From Urophycis tenuis (Eukaryota; Chordata; Actinopteri; Gadiformes; Phycidae), in the NCBI GenBank assembly GCA_036785325.1, contig JAXIVH010000156.1, forward strand, positions 20,001 through 84,000: a stretch of DNA of 64,000 nucleotides, given 5' to 3'. The notes below the pieces were generated by a model that was given only the letters and a program-made list of their open reading frames with translations, was not told the origin of the DNA and did no database searches. Below are positions 47,565 through 57,564 of the stretch, one piece after another; positions within the stretch are counted from its first letter, which is position 1, and each line of letters begins with the position of its first letter. Made by a program: the position numbers and the translations under genes.

Positions 47565-49829
47565 TCTCTTTCTATGATCGTTCAGAGGGGAATCCCTGAT
47601 GCAGGGCTCATTTAAATATGATTAACATAATTGAATAGGGGCGTGGACAGGGAGAAGTCTGATACTCGTGCATGTGCGCTCAATTCGGTATGTACAAAGG
47701 AAATGTGCTTGGGTTCAGGCGTACGCTCAGATTGATACATCTGAATTTTTTTGTGCGTGCGGCGGTTTCTGGCTTTGTGCGTACGCCATGTTTCAGTAGA
47801 AAATCCACGCAATTGTTAGTACATGAGGCCCCAGGAGTTAGGCCTAGCGTCACTTACACACTGTTCATGGGGTCATTGAGGACATCCTCATCCAAGTCCA
47901 CTTCAGCAATACTCATGTCATGCAAGCTTTGAAAAATACAAATAATGAATATCAGTAAAATGTAAAAGTATGTTTTGGAAACATGAATGAGACCACACAT
48001 GTCAAGATAGTTTGGCTGTTTATGGGTTACCTTTGCTCAAGGCTTTCCATTTCTGGTGCTTCTTCAATTGCACTCAAATGTTCATCTCTATAAATCATAA
48101 CAGAACACAACACAACTTTGTTGATTATCTTCATTTGTATTAGGACATGATCAAAACTGCTTCATGCAATAACTTACCGGTCAGTTCCACTGGAAATGCT
48201 GGAGAATGGTGGCTCATGAAGCACTTCACGCTTCCCCTTCATGGGAGTTTATGTGGTGGTTGTGAGACTTCTGTCATAACTGGAAAAAGAACCATTTTAT
48301 TTCCCCCTCATAATTCCAAACATTCCTATGATGGCAGTGTGAAAAGAAGTTCCTATGCTACATAGGAAAGCTAAAGACATTTCTCCACAATCTTATCGAG
48401 CATATTGTATCCTTGGAACTTCATCAAAACAGTGGCAACTAGTGACAATATAAATGAGAAAATTACAATTGTAACACATTGTCTGAGCGAGATCAGATGA
48501 GGGAGACGCAGATCGTGGTAATATGGGGATCGTAGGTTCAACTAGGAAGATAACTGAGACACAGACCCACGATACCACAGTCATTGTTGCACGAGTCGAG
48601 CAAAACAGTATGCGGTATTCGCCATAGATGAGCTTATCCTGTGGATCTAGTCCACCCCGCCCCCCATCTAGCTCAACAGCCAACTTATTCCCTGTTCCCA
48701 AGTGCAGGGTGTGATATAATAGCATGGCATTTCGTTGGTGAAATCATAACATAAGGTTATAAAAAATAAGGTTGGTCTAATGATGGCACTATGATTTTAG
48801 CCTGTTTGTTACAAACACAAACAGTATGAAAGTAGCCTAGCTTGTGGGTATGCTTCAAAACAGGGCTATTAAACGTAATTAGGCTATGTAAAGCAGCCTA
48901 GACGGAGCAAAATAGATAAATAAATGAATAAATAAATAACGCTTCTGATACTGTTACTCATTGCAAGTAGGAGCAACTACATTTACTCAGTTAGCATAAT
49001 CACAAACATTGTAGAGCCAGTTTGCTAAACAGGCTTGAGCTTGCTAGTCTTGTTTGCCACCGTCGACTAGCCTAACCTACGCGAAGAGCAAATTGTTTCG
49101 ATTACGCAGTGGAAACCATAGGCCTCTTGTTACTGTTAGACGATCGCGCAATGAAATAAACATTTTGAATTCAGACTGTTATATCATAACTTACCTGTCC
49201 AGAAGGAAGCAAGCCAATTCGGCGTCTCTTTCGATCCCTTTGTCCTTCATCAGTTCTTTCCATCTTTGGAAGGCAGCTCCAATATTCACTTTTTTTTTAT
49301 GAAGACGCCGGTCTCTTGCATTTTTCAATAATCTTTGTCTTTTTCTTTCCGAAGAAGAAGACTCCTGTTCTGGAGATTTGGATGTTGAATACGTGTGGTC
49401 TTCCATTTGTCTTTCTTAAACTTGTCGGGGCCGGGAAACGAGGATAACAATGAGCAGCACCTGAGAAAACGCGAAAACGCGAAAGGCAGAGTAGTAGGCT
49501 ATATCCGGTATGTCCCTTAACTGCTAACGTATTTCAAGATGGCGCATGCATATGGAGCGCCGGGCGACGCTCATGTATATGCAAATGTAAAATGTAAAGC
49601 CCATAGGCATACTTGGAATTAATAGTGGTGGTACATATTCGAGAAAAAGGACAAACTTGTGAACGGGCAACAAAGATTTTGATATTGAACTAATAAAAAT
49701 GTTACACATTGTCCCTTTAAATGACTTGCTAACTATTACTACTACGTGCACACTAAGCGTGGACAAAGACCAAACAGTAGAAGAACAAAGACAAAAACAT
49801 GGACAAGACTAATGAAAGCCAGGACAAGG

Positions 49830-51054
49830 GTGAGTGAAATATATTTTTTAATGTTAACTATTATTTAGGTTTGCCGAGTTGTTATTTGTTAGATTGAGCT
49901 TTATTGTCAACTATACCATGTATGCTAAGAGTAATTACAAAGATAAATTGCTTTCCCCAAACTTCAAATGTGCAAGTATTAAATCTAACACACAACAAAA
50001 ATCGTGCACAGACATTAATAAACCTAAGCGTGGACAAACCGCAGTCTACCACCGCAGTCTACCAGTCTGCGGTGGCCAGTGTCGTGGTCTACCAGTCTGC
50101 GGTGGCCAGTGTCACCTCTTCACTGCCGTGTGCTGGGGAGGAAGCATTGGGAGCGGTGGTGCCAGGAAGCTGTACAAGCCGGGGAGGAAGGCGAGCCCTG
50201 CAGTGGGGATGAAGCTGGACGGTGTGGAGGCGGCAACAGTGAGGAAGACGAGGGGAATGCTGCTGGCGACCCAGACCTACCCTCTCAGCCTCACTGTGCC
50301 GAACTGAAGCAACTGAAGCAACTCAGGAACACGTTCAGCCACATGCTCACTCAGCCAAGTGCCTCAAAGTGCTTGGGTGCCCCTTCATCCCACCAACCAT
50401 CAGGCTCAGGAAGCTCCAACACCACCAGACAAATGGAATGGACTGAACTTTCATTCACATACACCACACCACACACCTTGGACTGTGACCCAGCCGTTGT
50501 TATTCCAGGACCATTCATATATTGTACCTGGAATACCTGTATAAATTTGCACATCTTGCACCTTGCACTTTCCGCATACTTGCACTATTTTATCTACTTG
50601 CACTATTTGATCTATCTTGCATTTTGCACCACAAACTGCTATCTAGGACACTAGTATGCATACGGGTCCTCTCGTCACCGACCTGACTTAAGAGCGCGTA
50701 TTTAATCTAATCTATTGTTTTCTTATTGTGTATAGAATTTAGCCAGGCTCTTTACTGCTCATCTATCCCCTGCACTGCTGGTCTCTGCGAATTTCTCCTA
50801 CGGGGGATTAATAAAGAAATATCTTATCTTATCTTATCTTATTAACAGAGACAATTAAATAAAACAAATAGACAGACAGAGGGCATACAGATTGCAGAAT
50901 ATTCGTGTTCCAGAATTGTAGTCAAGTTTGAGGTATATTTCTGGAGTGTAATTTGACAACAAATGTTAGTGAGTAGGGCAAAAGTCTTATTCAAAAGGTC
51001 ACAATTAAGATTTTGTACTAAAATTTTTATATGAATTGTTTTATTTCATTGCAG
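49830..51054. other. Intron-like sequence with a retroelement tail
   Basis: Contains a short duplicated segment 'ctaccagtctgcggtggccagtgtc' (50057-50082 and 50090-50114). Near 50780-50850 is a tail reading 'aatttctcctacgggggattaataaagaaatatcttatcttatc', typical of fish non-LTR element 3' ends. The interval 50050-50300 has open frames but no recognised domain. Confidence 0.5.
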
Positions 51055-51074
51055 GGCCTATACCGAAAATAACT

Positions 51075-51430
51075 ATCCCCACACAGCAACAGCCGCCAAC
51101 CTCCACAACCCTCCCCCCTGGTCTCCAGTTTGTTCAAATACCCATCAACCAAATCCTCACACACCTCCGACAGCAGTAGCCTCCACAACCCTCCCCCCTG
51201 GTCTCCAGTTTGTTCAACCACAAACCCAACAGCCCCCAGACAGCAGTAGCCTCCAGCCTCCACATCCCTCCGTTCTGGTCCCCGGTTTGTTCAAATACCC
51301 ATCAACCAAATCCTCACACACCTCCGACAGCAGTAGCCTCCACAACCCTCCCCCCTGGTCTCCAGTTTGTTCAACCACAAACCCAACAAGCCCCCAGACA
51401 GCAGCAGCCTCCAGCCTCCACATCTCTCCA
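51075..51430. repeat. Tandem repeat, compound unit of about 180 bp
   Basis: Alternating segments 'cctccacaaccctcccccctggtctccagtttgttcaa' and 'acccatcaaccaaatcctcacacacctccgacagcagtag', two full rounds. It lies within a possible Pro/Gln-rich exon bounded by AG (51053-51054) and GT (51553-51554). Confidence 0.8.
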
Positions 51431-51552
51431 CTTGGATGACCTTACCACAGTGCCACAAATACCATCTTGCTCCGGCACTGATCCTCGGTCAACTGTAACC
51501 TTGGGTTCAACACCATCATCTCCATCTCCACCTCCACCTCCATCCAAAAAAG

Positions 51553-52624
51553 GTATAGTACCTAAAAATAAAATGGATAAAATACAATGACATGTATAGA
51601 GCAAAATTACACTTATTGTAATATATCGTCGCTGTCAGGCGGAAACCTTGTATCTCCACTTTTGAGGGTTTTCATATATTTACATAAATCGATGCTATAG
51701 GTCAGTCTCCAAGTGGGTGTATGTTTTTTAGAAACGATAAACCAATAGGAAGTGGTCTTATTTGCCTGTGTCTTAATCTCATATCTCCACTGGACACTTC
51801 ATCTGTCAGTCAAAAGCTCGTAACTCCACCCCGCATCTCTTTGAGCTGCCTCGTCACTGACCCTGACTGGATTCTGAGCTAAGAAGCTACGTGAAACTTT
51901 TGCGGCCACCACTTCAATGATATATGAGGTAAATATTTCAGAAAAAAAGTCTTTGAACTCATGTCGAAATGGTTAAAACTGCAGTGATGATGTTTTGGTA
52001 GTATGAGATCTTGTTTCCGACTATGTCAGCCATCTAACTAGCATTCAAATGACGAGGGACAAAAAAAGAAAACATCCTCCGAGCGCTTTCTAGCCCTTGT
52101 AAATATAATGAATTTCAAGATAGTTGTAATCGCCTGGTGTCTTGTCTCACCACCACATGGAAAACTGTGTATTTCAGTCATGATGTTTTGATATTTTGTG
52201 GTTTCCGATAGTTGCAAGCAATTGTTTTCCTCTGTTGTGTATTTATCTCTTAGCCTGCAGCTACGTCTAGCTAGACGCAGTTTTTCCAGGTCTGTTTATC
52301 TGCTAGGTCACAGACTTCGGGTACATTTGATTTTTGGGATTAACTTGACTAGCCACCTGAAGTTATTTAAATGTTTAGTCATTTAGATATTTCTTAGTGT
52401 TTATCTTTGGACGACTAGCTTTCGCCTGAACAATGTTGGTGGTGCGCAAAGACGAGGGCTAAGCGCCAGCTAAATTGCTGGCTATTAGCCCTGCTCTTTA
52501 CGCACCTTCTCCACTGCAGTGGTTGTTGGCTTAATACATGTTCATTGGCTAAAAAAAAGGCTGCCTTGTTGCCTCACCACACGGAAAACGATGATAATGT
52601 AACGTGGTTTGGTGTGTTTTACAG
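51553..52624. other. 1.07 kb with no recognised coding sequence
   Basis: AT-rich, intron-like. It contains a short palindromic stretch 'gggctaagcgccagctaaattgctggctattagccc' (52457-52493). No domain was seen. Confidence 0.45.
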
Positions 52625-53162
52625 AAACGATGTCCGTGTCCGTAGAGGAGCTGTGTAGTCTAGTTAATGTGTCCTACGATTAAGCCAGAAACCTGTATGT
52701 AGAAAACTCAGACAAATCATCATCTTTAGATGGAGAGGGAGAGAAAGAGGCAGACAGGGAGTCATCCATAAGCGATCTCACTCAAGAAGTGAAGTGCATG
52801 CTGGTAAAATTAATTGATAATGAGCTTCAGTAATATAATTTCACATGAAAATAATGTTGTATGAGATTCAATTAGGTAGATTTCACAAAACTCAAGTAAC
52901 TTTTTTTGTGAAGACGAACATAAAATATTTTGAGTGAATGCCATTTAAGTTTTATGACTGGAGATATTTGGAATGATACTAATATTGTGCACTTGTTTGT
53001 TGTGGTTTTTAAGATGCCAGCGATACCTCTCTCACACCTCCTACCAAGAGAAAGAAGAGGGAAGATACGTGGAAGAAAAAGATCAACAAAAAGAAAAGAA
53101 TGAGTGGAGAGTCTTATGTTGGGAAAGGAGGGCGTGAAGTTCTCTTTCATAATATTCGTTTC

Positions 53163-53338
53163 GATGTCTCACTATGGGATGCACGCCCCGCTGCATACCT
53201 CAGAAGCATTTATCTCATTACGCCAATCCCGATTGGCTGGTGAAACGTGTCCGTCCGCACCAGGTAGTCCCACCTACCTTAAATAGCTCATGCGGACGGC
53301 ATCACGTCATTCAAACACCTCTTCTCACTCGGAGCGTA
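53163..53338. repeat. Left inverted terminal repeat of DIRS
   Basis: About 176 bp from 'gatgtctcactatgggatgc' to 'cttctcactcg'. It is the reverse complement of 58757-58930 with a few mismatches and a small length difference near 'caaacacct' / 'aggtgcttatcttg'. Confidence 0.9.
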
Positions 53339-53640
53339 TCTCGCGTCTTAGGCTAAATTAGTTTAACTGTCCACAGACAGATCTTATATAGCTTCTGTCG
53401 CCGGGCGCTAATTAGCCTTAGCGATTTTTTATGCTTCGACGATCACACCAGATCGTATAAGCGGTACTTTCCTTGCCCCTTCGTGGTTTTGGATAGTACT
53501 TTTCTCGGCGCCCCACCACGGCTGTTCGAGCAAAACCGAGTGTTAACACACCAGTTAATTTCTCGGCTTTTTTGGAATTTCCACAGTTAGCACACCAGCT
53601 AACTGCCTCAACTCCCCGCTTGCACACCAGCTCGCGAGGA

Positions 53641-55179
53641 ATGGAGGATAAAGCCCCTCACACCAGAGGGCTCGGAGACTCTGCCGCCCGTCCTTGCCGC
53701 TGTGGGAACAAGATATCGAGCAAAGATCCACACCAGGTCTGCTCGGGCTGCCTGGGGCTGGAACACGCCCGGCTAGCTATCGAGGTCCCCGGCTCATGCC
53801 AGCATTGTGCGGTGTTCACGGTCAAGAGTCTCCGCAGACGGCTAGCCCGCCAAGCTAGCCTGTCTGGACAGGACCCCTATCTCTCTCCTGACGGCGCCGC
53901 CGTCGGAGATGGAGAAGAGACGGGGGTCGTTGCGGTGGCGGTACCGGAGGCTAGCGCTAGCTGGGGCTCCCAGCTCAGCCTAGCCGCGGACCCCCCGCTG
54001 GAGGAAGACGTCCTGGAATTGGACTATGGGGACGATGAAGATGCCACCTCGGAACCCCTCATATCAGAGGAGGACGACGAGGACGACATCTTCATAGCTC
54101 TGGCCCGGGCTGCACAGCCCTCGGCCTCTGTCGCCTCTCGGGATGGAGATAAGGGAAGCACACCAGTTTCTCCCCTCCCCAGCATGGACATGCTCGACGT
54201 GTGCAAGCGCGCGGCTGCCCGGCTGGACATCCCCTGGCCCGTCGTCGTAGCGGAGACCACCAGGTCTCGCTACGAGGGGAAGAAATTGCCCCTGGCCAGG
54301 AGCGCGTCGAAGCAGCTTCTCCCCGTCTTCCCTGAGCTGCTGGATGAGGTGGTGCGCTCATGGAGCGACCGCCCTTACAGCAGCAGGAGCCCGATTCCCG
54401 GTGCCTCGTCCCTCGATTGCGAGGCGATGGAGAGCCTGGGCCTGCTCCGCATGCCTCCGATGGAGCCATTAGTCGCAGCGCACCTCCACCCGCGGTTGTC
54501 GACTGTGTCCTCCAGGAGTCCCAGCCTGCCGTCTAAGTATGACCGTTTTCAGTCAACTATGACTGAGAAGGCATACAAGGCGGTAGCGCTCTCGGCCAGA
54601 GCGCTCAACGTCCTCTCACTGCTCACGGCATACCAGGCTGAGCTGTGTGAGGATTTTGGGCAAGCTCAGGACCCAGCGACGTGGGAGGAGATACCGGTTA
54701 TCACCGATATGTGTCTCCGTGTCCAGCGCTGCGCGGTCCGGGCCACGGGAAAAGCGCTGGGGAATATGGTCCTGCAGGAGCGAGCGAGGTGGCTCAACCT
54801 CGCCAACCTGTCGGACCGGGAGAGGGACGACGTCCTTGACATGCCAATTGTCCCGGGGGGGATTTTTGGCTCCGCATTGGATTCTATGCAACGTCGATGC
54901 GAAGCCAAAAAGAAGGAGGACGAAGCTCTCCGGCTTTGCCTCCCTCGGAAACCCCCGGCTCCCTCTCCCCCTGCGCAGCGGAAAAGTTTCCCACAGGCTG
55001 GTCCCCAGGGTTCGCAATTTAAGATCCCCAGACAGCCGAAACCTCAGCCCGCTCCGGCCCCTCTGCCAAGCAGTCGGCCCAGCTGGCCAAAGAAATCCTC
55101 GGCCCCGGTTGCGACGCCGCCGGCACAGCCCGCGCAAGCCACCTACAGCCAGGCCAGGAAAAAGAAGAGAGCGGCCTGA
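53641..55179 (+). CDS. DIRS ORF1, Gag-like protein
   Basis: 512 codons from the first in-frame ATG; the frame is open from 53572 without an ATG. A Cys/His-rich N-terminal patch (CRCGNKISSKDPHQVCSGC, then CQHC) at residues 18-60 may bind zinc. An acidic middle (EEDDEDDIF) and a Pro/Gln/Ser-rich basic C-terminus ending ARKKKRAA follow. This resembles ORF1 of vertebrate DIRS elements in layout and position. A role in RNA packaging is inferred from position only. 18 bp separate it from the RT ORF. Confidence 0.8.
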   Translation: MEDKAPHTRGLGDSAARPCRCGNKISSKDPHQVCSGCLGLEHARLAIEVPGSCQHCAVFTVKSLRRRLARQASLSGQDPYLSPDGAAVGDGEETGVVAVAVPEASASWGSQLSLAADPPLEEDVLELDYGDDEDATSEPLISEEDDEDDIFIALARAAQPSASVASRDGDKGSTPVSPLPSMDMLDVCKRAAARLDIPWPVVVAETTRSRYEGKKLPLARSASKQLLPVFPELLDEVVRSWSDRPYSSRSPIPGASSLDCEAMESLGLLRMPPMEPLVAAHLHPRLSTVSSRSPSLPSKYDRFQSTMTEKAYKAVALSARALNVLSLLTAYQAELCEDFGQAQDPATWEEIPVITDMCLRVQRCAVRATGKALGNMVLQERARWLNLANLSDRERDDVLDMPIVPGGIFGSALDSMQRRCEAKKKEDEALRLCLPRKPPAPSPPAQRKSFPQAGPQGSQFKIPRQPKPQPAPAPLPSSRPSWPKKSSAPVATPPAQPAQATYSQARKKKRAA

Positions 55180-55200
55180 TCGCCACTCTCTTCACCGGTG

Positions 55201-57564
55201 ATGCAGCTGGACGTTCCCCGTTCTCCAGCGCCACCTGTTCCACGATGGAGCGTGCACCCGGAGGCCCACCACGCCCCCGTTTCCCGGCTGCCACGGACCG
55301 TGCCAGAGCGAACCGGGAGAAACGGACAGTCGAGACAAGAGGGTTCAGCTGTTGCCCCTCTCTCATGTTCCAAAGCACGCCCATCCACACAAATGTTTGT
55401 TCGAATAAATCATGTCCCGCTGCCGCATCCAGGCCAAAGGCCGAGGGCGCAGCTGATAAGAGACAAACATGCAAAAATGAATATAAACAGCGTGGTGGCA
55501 ACACCCGCTGTCCCCCCTCGGGGGAAAGCCACGGCTTTCCCCGGGACGGGGAACGTGCGGACCCCGCCGCTACGCTGCCCTCCCCGGCAGAATCGCTCAG
55601 CGGCGCCCGGGGGTCGTGTCACTTTTCCGCCAGGAGAGGTCGCCACCGCACCGCGGCTGGGGCCTCTCATGGTGGGGGGACTGCGATGTGTGTCAACCCT
55701 CTCCCCCAGATGGGAGAGATGGGCCGCACTCGCAGCCTCATCCTGGGTGGTAAGGACGATTGCGAGGGGTTACAGACTGCAGTTCGCCGCTGTTCCCCCG
55801 CTTTTCGCCGGTTTAATACACTCCCAGGCTCAGGGAGAGTCAGCTCGCGTTTTACAAGAGGAAATCCTCTCACTGTTGAACAAAGGAGCAATCTGTGTCG
55901 TACCTTCCGCACAGTGTCAGAGCGGTTTTTACTCCAGGTATTTTCTGGTCCCCAAACGGGGGGGGAGCGGAATTCGCCCTATCCTGGATCTACGTGCTCT
56001 GAACAAATATCTCAGGAAATACAAGTTCAGGATGCTAACACACGCATCCCTGTTACGTCTTGTGCGACAGGGCGATTGGTTCACTTCTGTCGATCTGAAA
56101 GACGCGTATTTCCACATCCCGATGTATCCTCCCCACAGAAAGTACCTAAGGTTTGCTTTCCAGGGGACCTGTTACGAGTACCGCGTACTCCCTTTCGGTC
56201 TGTCTTTAAGCCCGAGGGTGTTTGTGCGGTGCACCGAAGCGGCAATAGCCCCGCTGAGGCGGCAGGGCATCCGCTTGGCCACATATCTGGACGATTGGCT
56301 GCTATTGGCACAATCGGAGCAGGAGGCCAGGGCGCACACGCGTATTCTCGTACGACACCTATCCGATCTGGGTTTCGTGATAAACGCAGAAAAGAGCAGG
56401 TTGTCCCCGGCACAGGATATAATCTTTCTGGGATTATTCCTGGACTCGGTGGCTTTCACAGCGCGTCTGTCGGCAGACCGAGTGAAAACTTTCAGGGCAT
56501 GCCTCGCGCTGTTCCATCCGGGCAAGTCTGTTCAATTCAGATTGTGTCTTCGGTTACTGGGACTGATGGCGTCTGCCATTCTCGTAGTCCATCTGGGTCG
56601 CCTCCACATGAGGGAATTCCAGCTTTGGGTTGCTTCATGCGGGCTAGATCCCGTACGTCATGGCGCACGGAGAGTGTTGGTCACACCGGGGTGCGCCAGG
56701 GCGCTGCGCCACTGGCGAGTCCCGTCTTTTCTGACTCATGGGGTGCCCATGGGCTCTGTCCTGTCCAGGAAGGTGGTCACTACGGACGCCAGCCTGACAG
56801 GTTGGGGCGGAATTTACGAGGGCCGGTCTGTGAGGGGCCTCTGGAGTGCGGACCTCCAGCGGTCTCACATAAATTTTCTGGAACTTTCAGCGGTGTTCCT
56901 CTCCCTGAAACGCTTCCTTCCGTCTCTTATTGGTCATCATGTCCTGGTGAGGACGGACAATACGACGACGGTGGCGTACATCAACCGTCAGGGGGGATTA
57001 CGCTCCCGACAGTTGCATGTGCTGGCACGCAGACTGATACTGTGGAGTTGCGGTCGTCTCCTCTCTCTGAGAGCGACGCACGTCCCGGGAGTCCTGAACA
57101 CGGGCGCGGACCTGTTGTCCAGGGGCGGGCCAATATACGGGGAATGGACTCTGCACCCGGAGATTGTGGATCAGATATGGGCACGTTTCGGTCGGGCCAC
57201 AGTAGATCTGTTCGCATCAAGGGACAACGCGCAGTGCGCGCTGTTTTACTCTCTGCGCAGCATGAATGCTCCCCTCGGCGTAGACGCACTAGCGCACGCC
57301 TGGCCGCGCGAGCGTCTCTACGCATTTCCCCCCCTGGCATTGATACCCCCCACCCTGTTCAGAGTGAGGGAGTACGGCCACGAACTGATTTTGATAGCTC
57401 CGCATTGGCCTGCGATGCATTGGCTAGCAGAGATATATCAGTTGCTGTGCGCTCAGCCCTGGCAGCTCCCGCTGCGCAGGGACCTGTTGTCGCAGGGAGG
57501 AGGGGCTGTTTTCCATCCGCACCCAGAGCGCCTGGCACTATGGGCTTGGCCCCTGAGTGGTTAA
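55201..57564 (+). CDS. DIRS ORF2, reverse transcriptase and RNase H
   Basis: 787 codons from ATG. The N-terminal 190 residues are low-complexity. The RT core starts near residue 200 with LLNKGAICVVP, PKRGGSGIRPILDLRALNKY, WFTSVDLKDAYFHIPM, YRVLPFGLSLSPRVF and the catalytic ATYLDDWLLLA. RNase H follows with TTDASLTGWGG, LELSAVFLSLKRFLP and VRTDNTTTVAYINRQGG, giving the Asp/Glu/Asp set. The C-terminal part (DLFASRDNAQCALFYS, LYAFPPLALIPP) matches the region DIRS RTs carry before the recombinase. No frameshifts were seen. Its last 25 bases overlap the recombinase ORF. Confidence 0.92.
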   Translation: MQLDVPRSPAPPVPRWSVHPEAHHAPVSRLPRTVPERTGRNGQSRQEGSAVAPLSCSKARPSTQMFVRINHVPLPHPGQRPRAQLIRDKHAKMNINSVVATPAVPPRGKATAFPGTGNVRTPPLRCPPRQNRSAAPGGRVTFPPGEVATAPRLGPLMVGGLRCVSTLSPRWERWAALAASSWVVRTIARGYRLQFAAVPPLFAGLIHSQAQGESARVLQEEILSLLNKGAICVVPSAQCQSGFYSRYFLVPKRGGSGIRPILDLRALNKYLRKYKFRMLTHASLLRLVRQGDWFTSVDLKDAYFHIPMYPPHRKYLRFAFQGTCYEYRVLPFGLSLSPRVFVRCTEAAIAPLRRQGIRLATYLDDWLLLAQSEQEARAHTRILVRHLSDLGFVINAEKSRLSPAQDIIFLGLFLDSVAFTARLSADRVKTFRACLALFHPGKSVQFRLCLRLLGLMASAILVVHLGRLHMREFQLWVASCGLDPVRHGARRVLVTPGCARALRHWRVPSFLTHGVPMGSVLSRKVVTTDASLTGWGGIYEGRSVRGLWSADLQRSHINFLELSAVFLSLKRFLPSLIGHHVLVRTDNTTTVAYINRQGGLRSRQLHVLARRLILWSCGRLLSLRATHVPGVLNTGADLLSRGGPIYGEWTLHPEIVDQIWARFGRATVDLFASRDNAQCALFYSLRSMNAPLGVDALAHAWPRERLYAFPPLALIPPTLFRVREYGHELILIAPHWPAMHWLAEIYQLLCAQPWQLPLRRDLLSQGGGAVFHPHPERLALWAWPLSG

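Larger units (their letters stand above)
41686..47831 (+). mobile_element. PIF/Harbinger transposon inside a Kolobok transposase intron, itself split by another Kolobok
   Basis: Inverted ends GGGCCTCATGTAC(G/T)AAC... at 41686 and its complement at 47831. The 3-bp target CAG is duplicated (41683-41685, 47832-47834), as in CWG-target Harbingers. It encodes a DDE transposase on plus and a Myb/SANT-like partner on minus, the usual two Harbinger proteins. Subtracting the inner Kolobok (4.04 kb) leaves about 2.1 kb, shorter than a full element. A TATA box (tataaaa at 42102) sits about 45 bp before the transposase. Confidence 0.85.
38870..49406 (-). pseudogene. Kolobok-type transposase, 14 exons, with one stop and two frameshifts
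   Basis: Exons: 49195-49406, 48178-48279, 48031-48087, 47858-47926, 41523-41612, 41150-41434, 40775-41057, 40428-40655, 40249-40339, 39952-40056, 39657-39850, 39394-39558, 38985-39229 and 38870-38904, all GT/AG, about 720 codons. The N-terminal module is KKKVNIGAAFQRWKELMKDK with AELACFLLD, not THAP. Then come a Cys-rich segment (VVYENCLRQLV, GHCLWRWNSQP), DVVLLGDGRNDSPGHCAQF, EICTDVQIAAL, MHHSLDMWHGAKNLAKK, TAHLESFQNVILMYASKRQA, LLAALDYNFHRNRPA and KYNKNARRYSVYALK. Asp in GDGRNDSPGH, Asp in CTD and Glu in HLESF are the candidate catalytic triad (inference). Damage: TAA in exon 2, a frame change in exon 6, and loss of one A in an A-run in exon 9. AATAAA is at 38736-38741. Exons 4 and 5 are separated by the Harbinger insertion. 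Confidence 0.85.
35121..49716. mobile_element. Outer Kolobok-type DNA transposon, 14.6 kb with nested insertions
   Basis: Flanked by TTAA at 35117-35120 and 49717-49720. The ends are inverted repeats: AGGTCCAATGTGTAA on the left against AGGGACAATGTGTAA on the right, 13 of 15 matching. TTAA duplications and this transposase type fit the Kolobok superfamily. Removing the nested gypsy (1.8 kb) and Harbinger (6.1 kb, itself holding an inner Kolobok) leaves about 6.6 kb. That carries two convergent genes: a P2X7-C-domain gene on the plus strand and a 14-exon transposase on the minus strand. Their polyadenylation signals would be about 155 bp apart without the gypsy insertion. Frameshifts and one stop show the copy is decaying. 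Confidence 0.85.
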
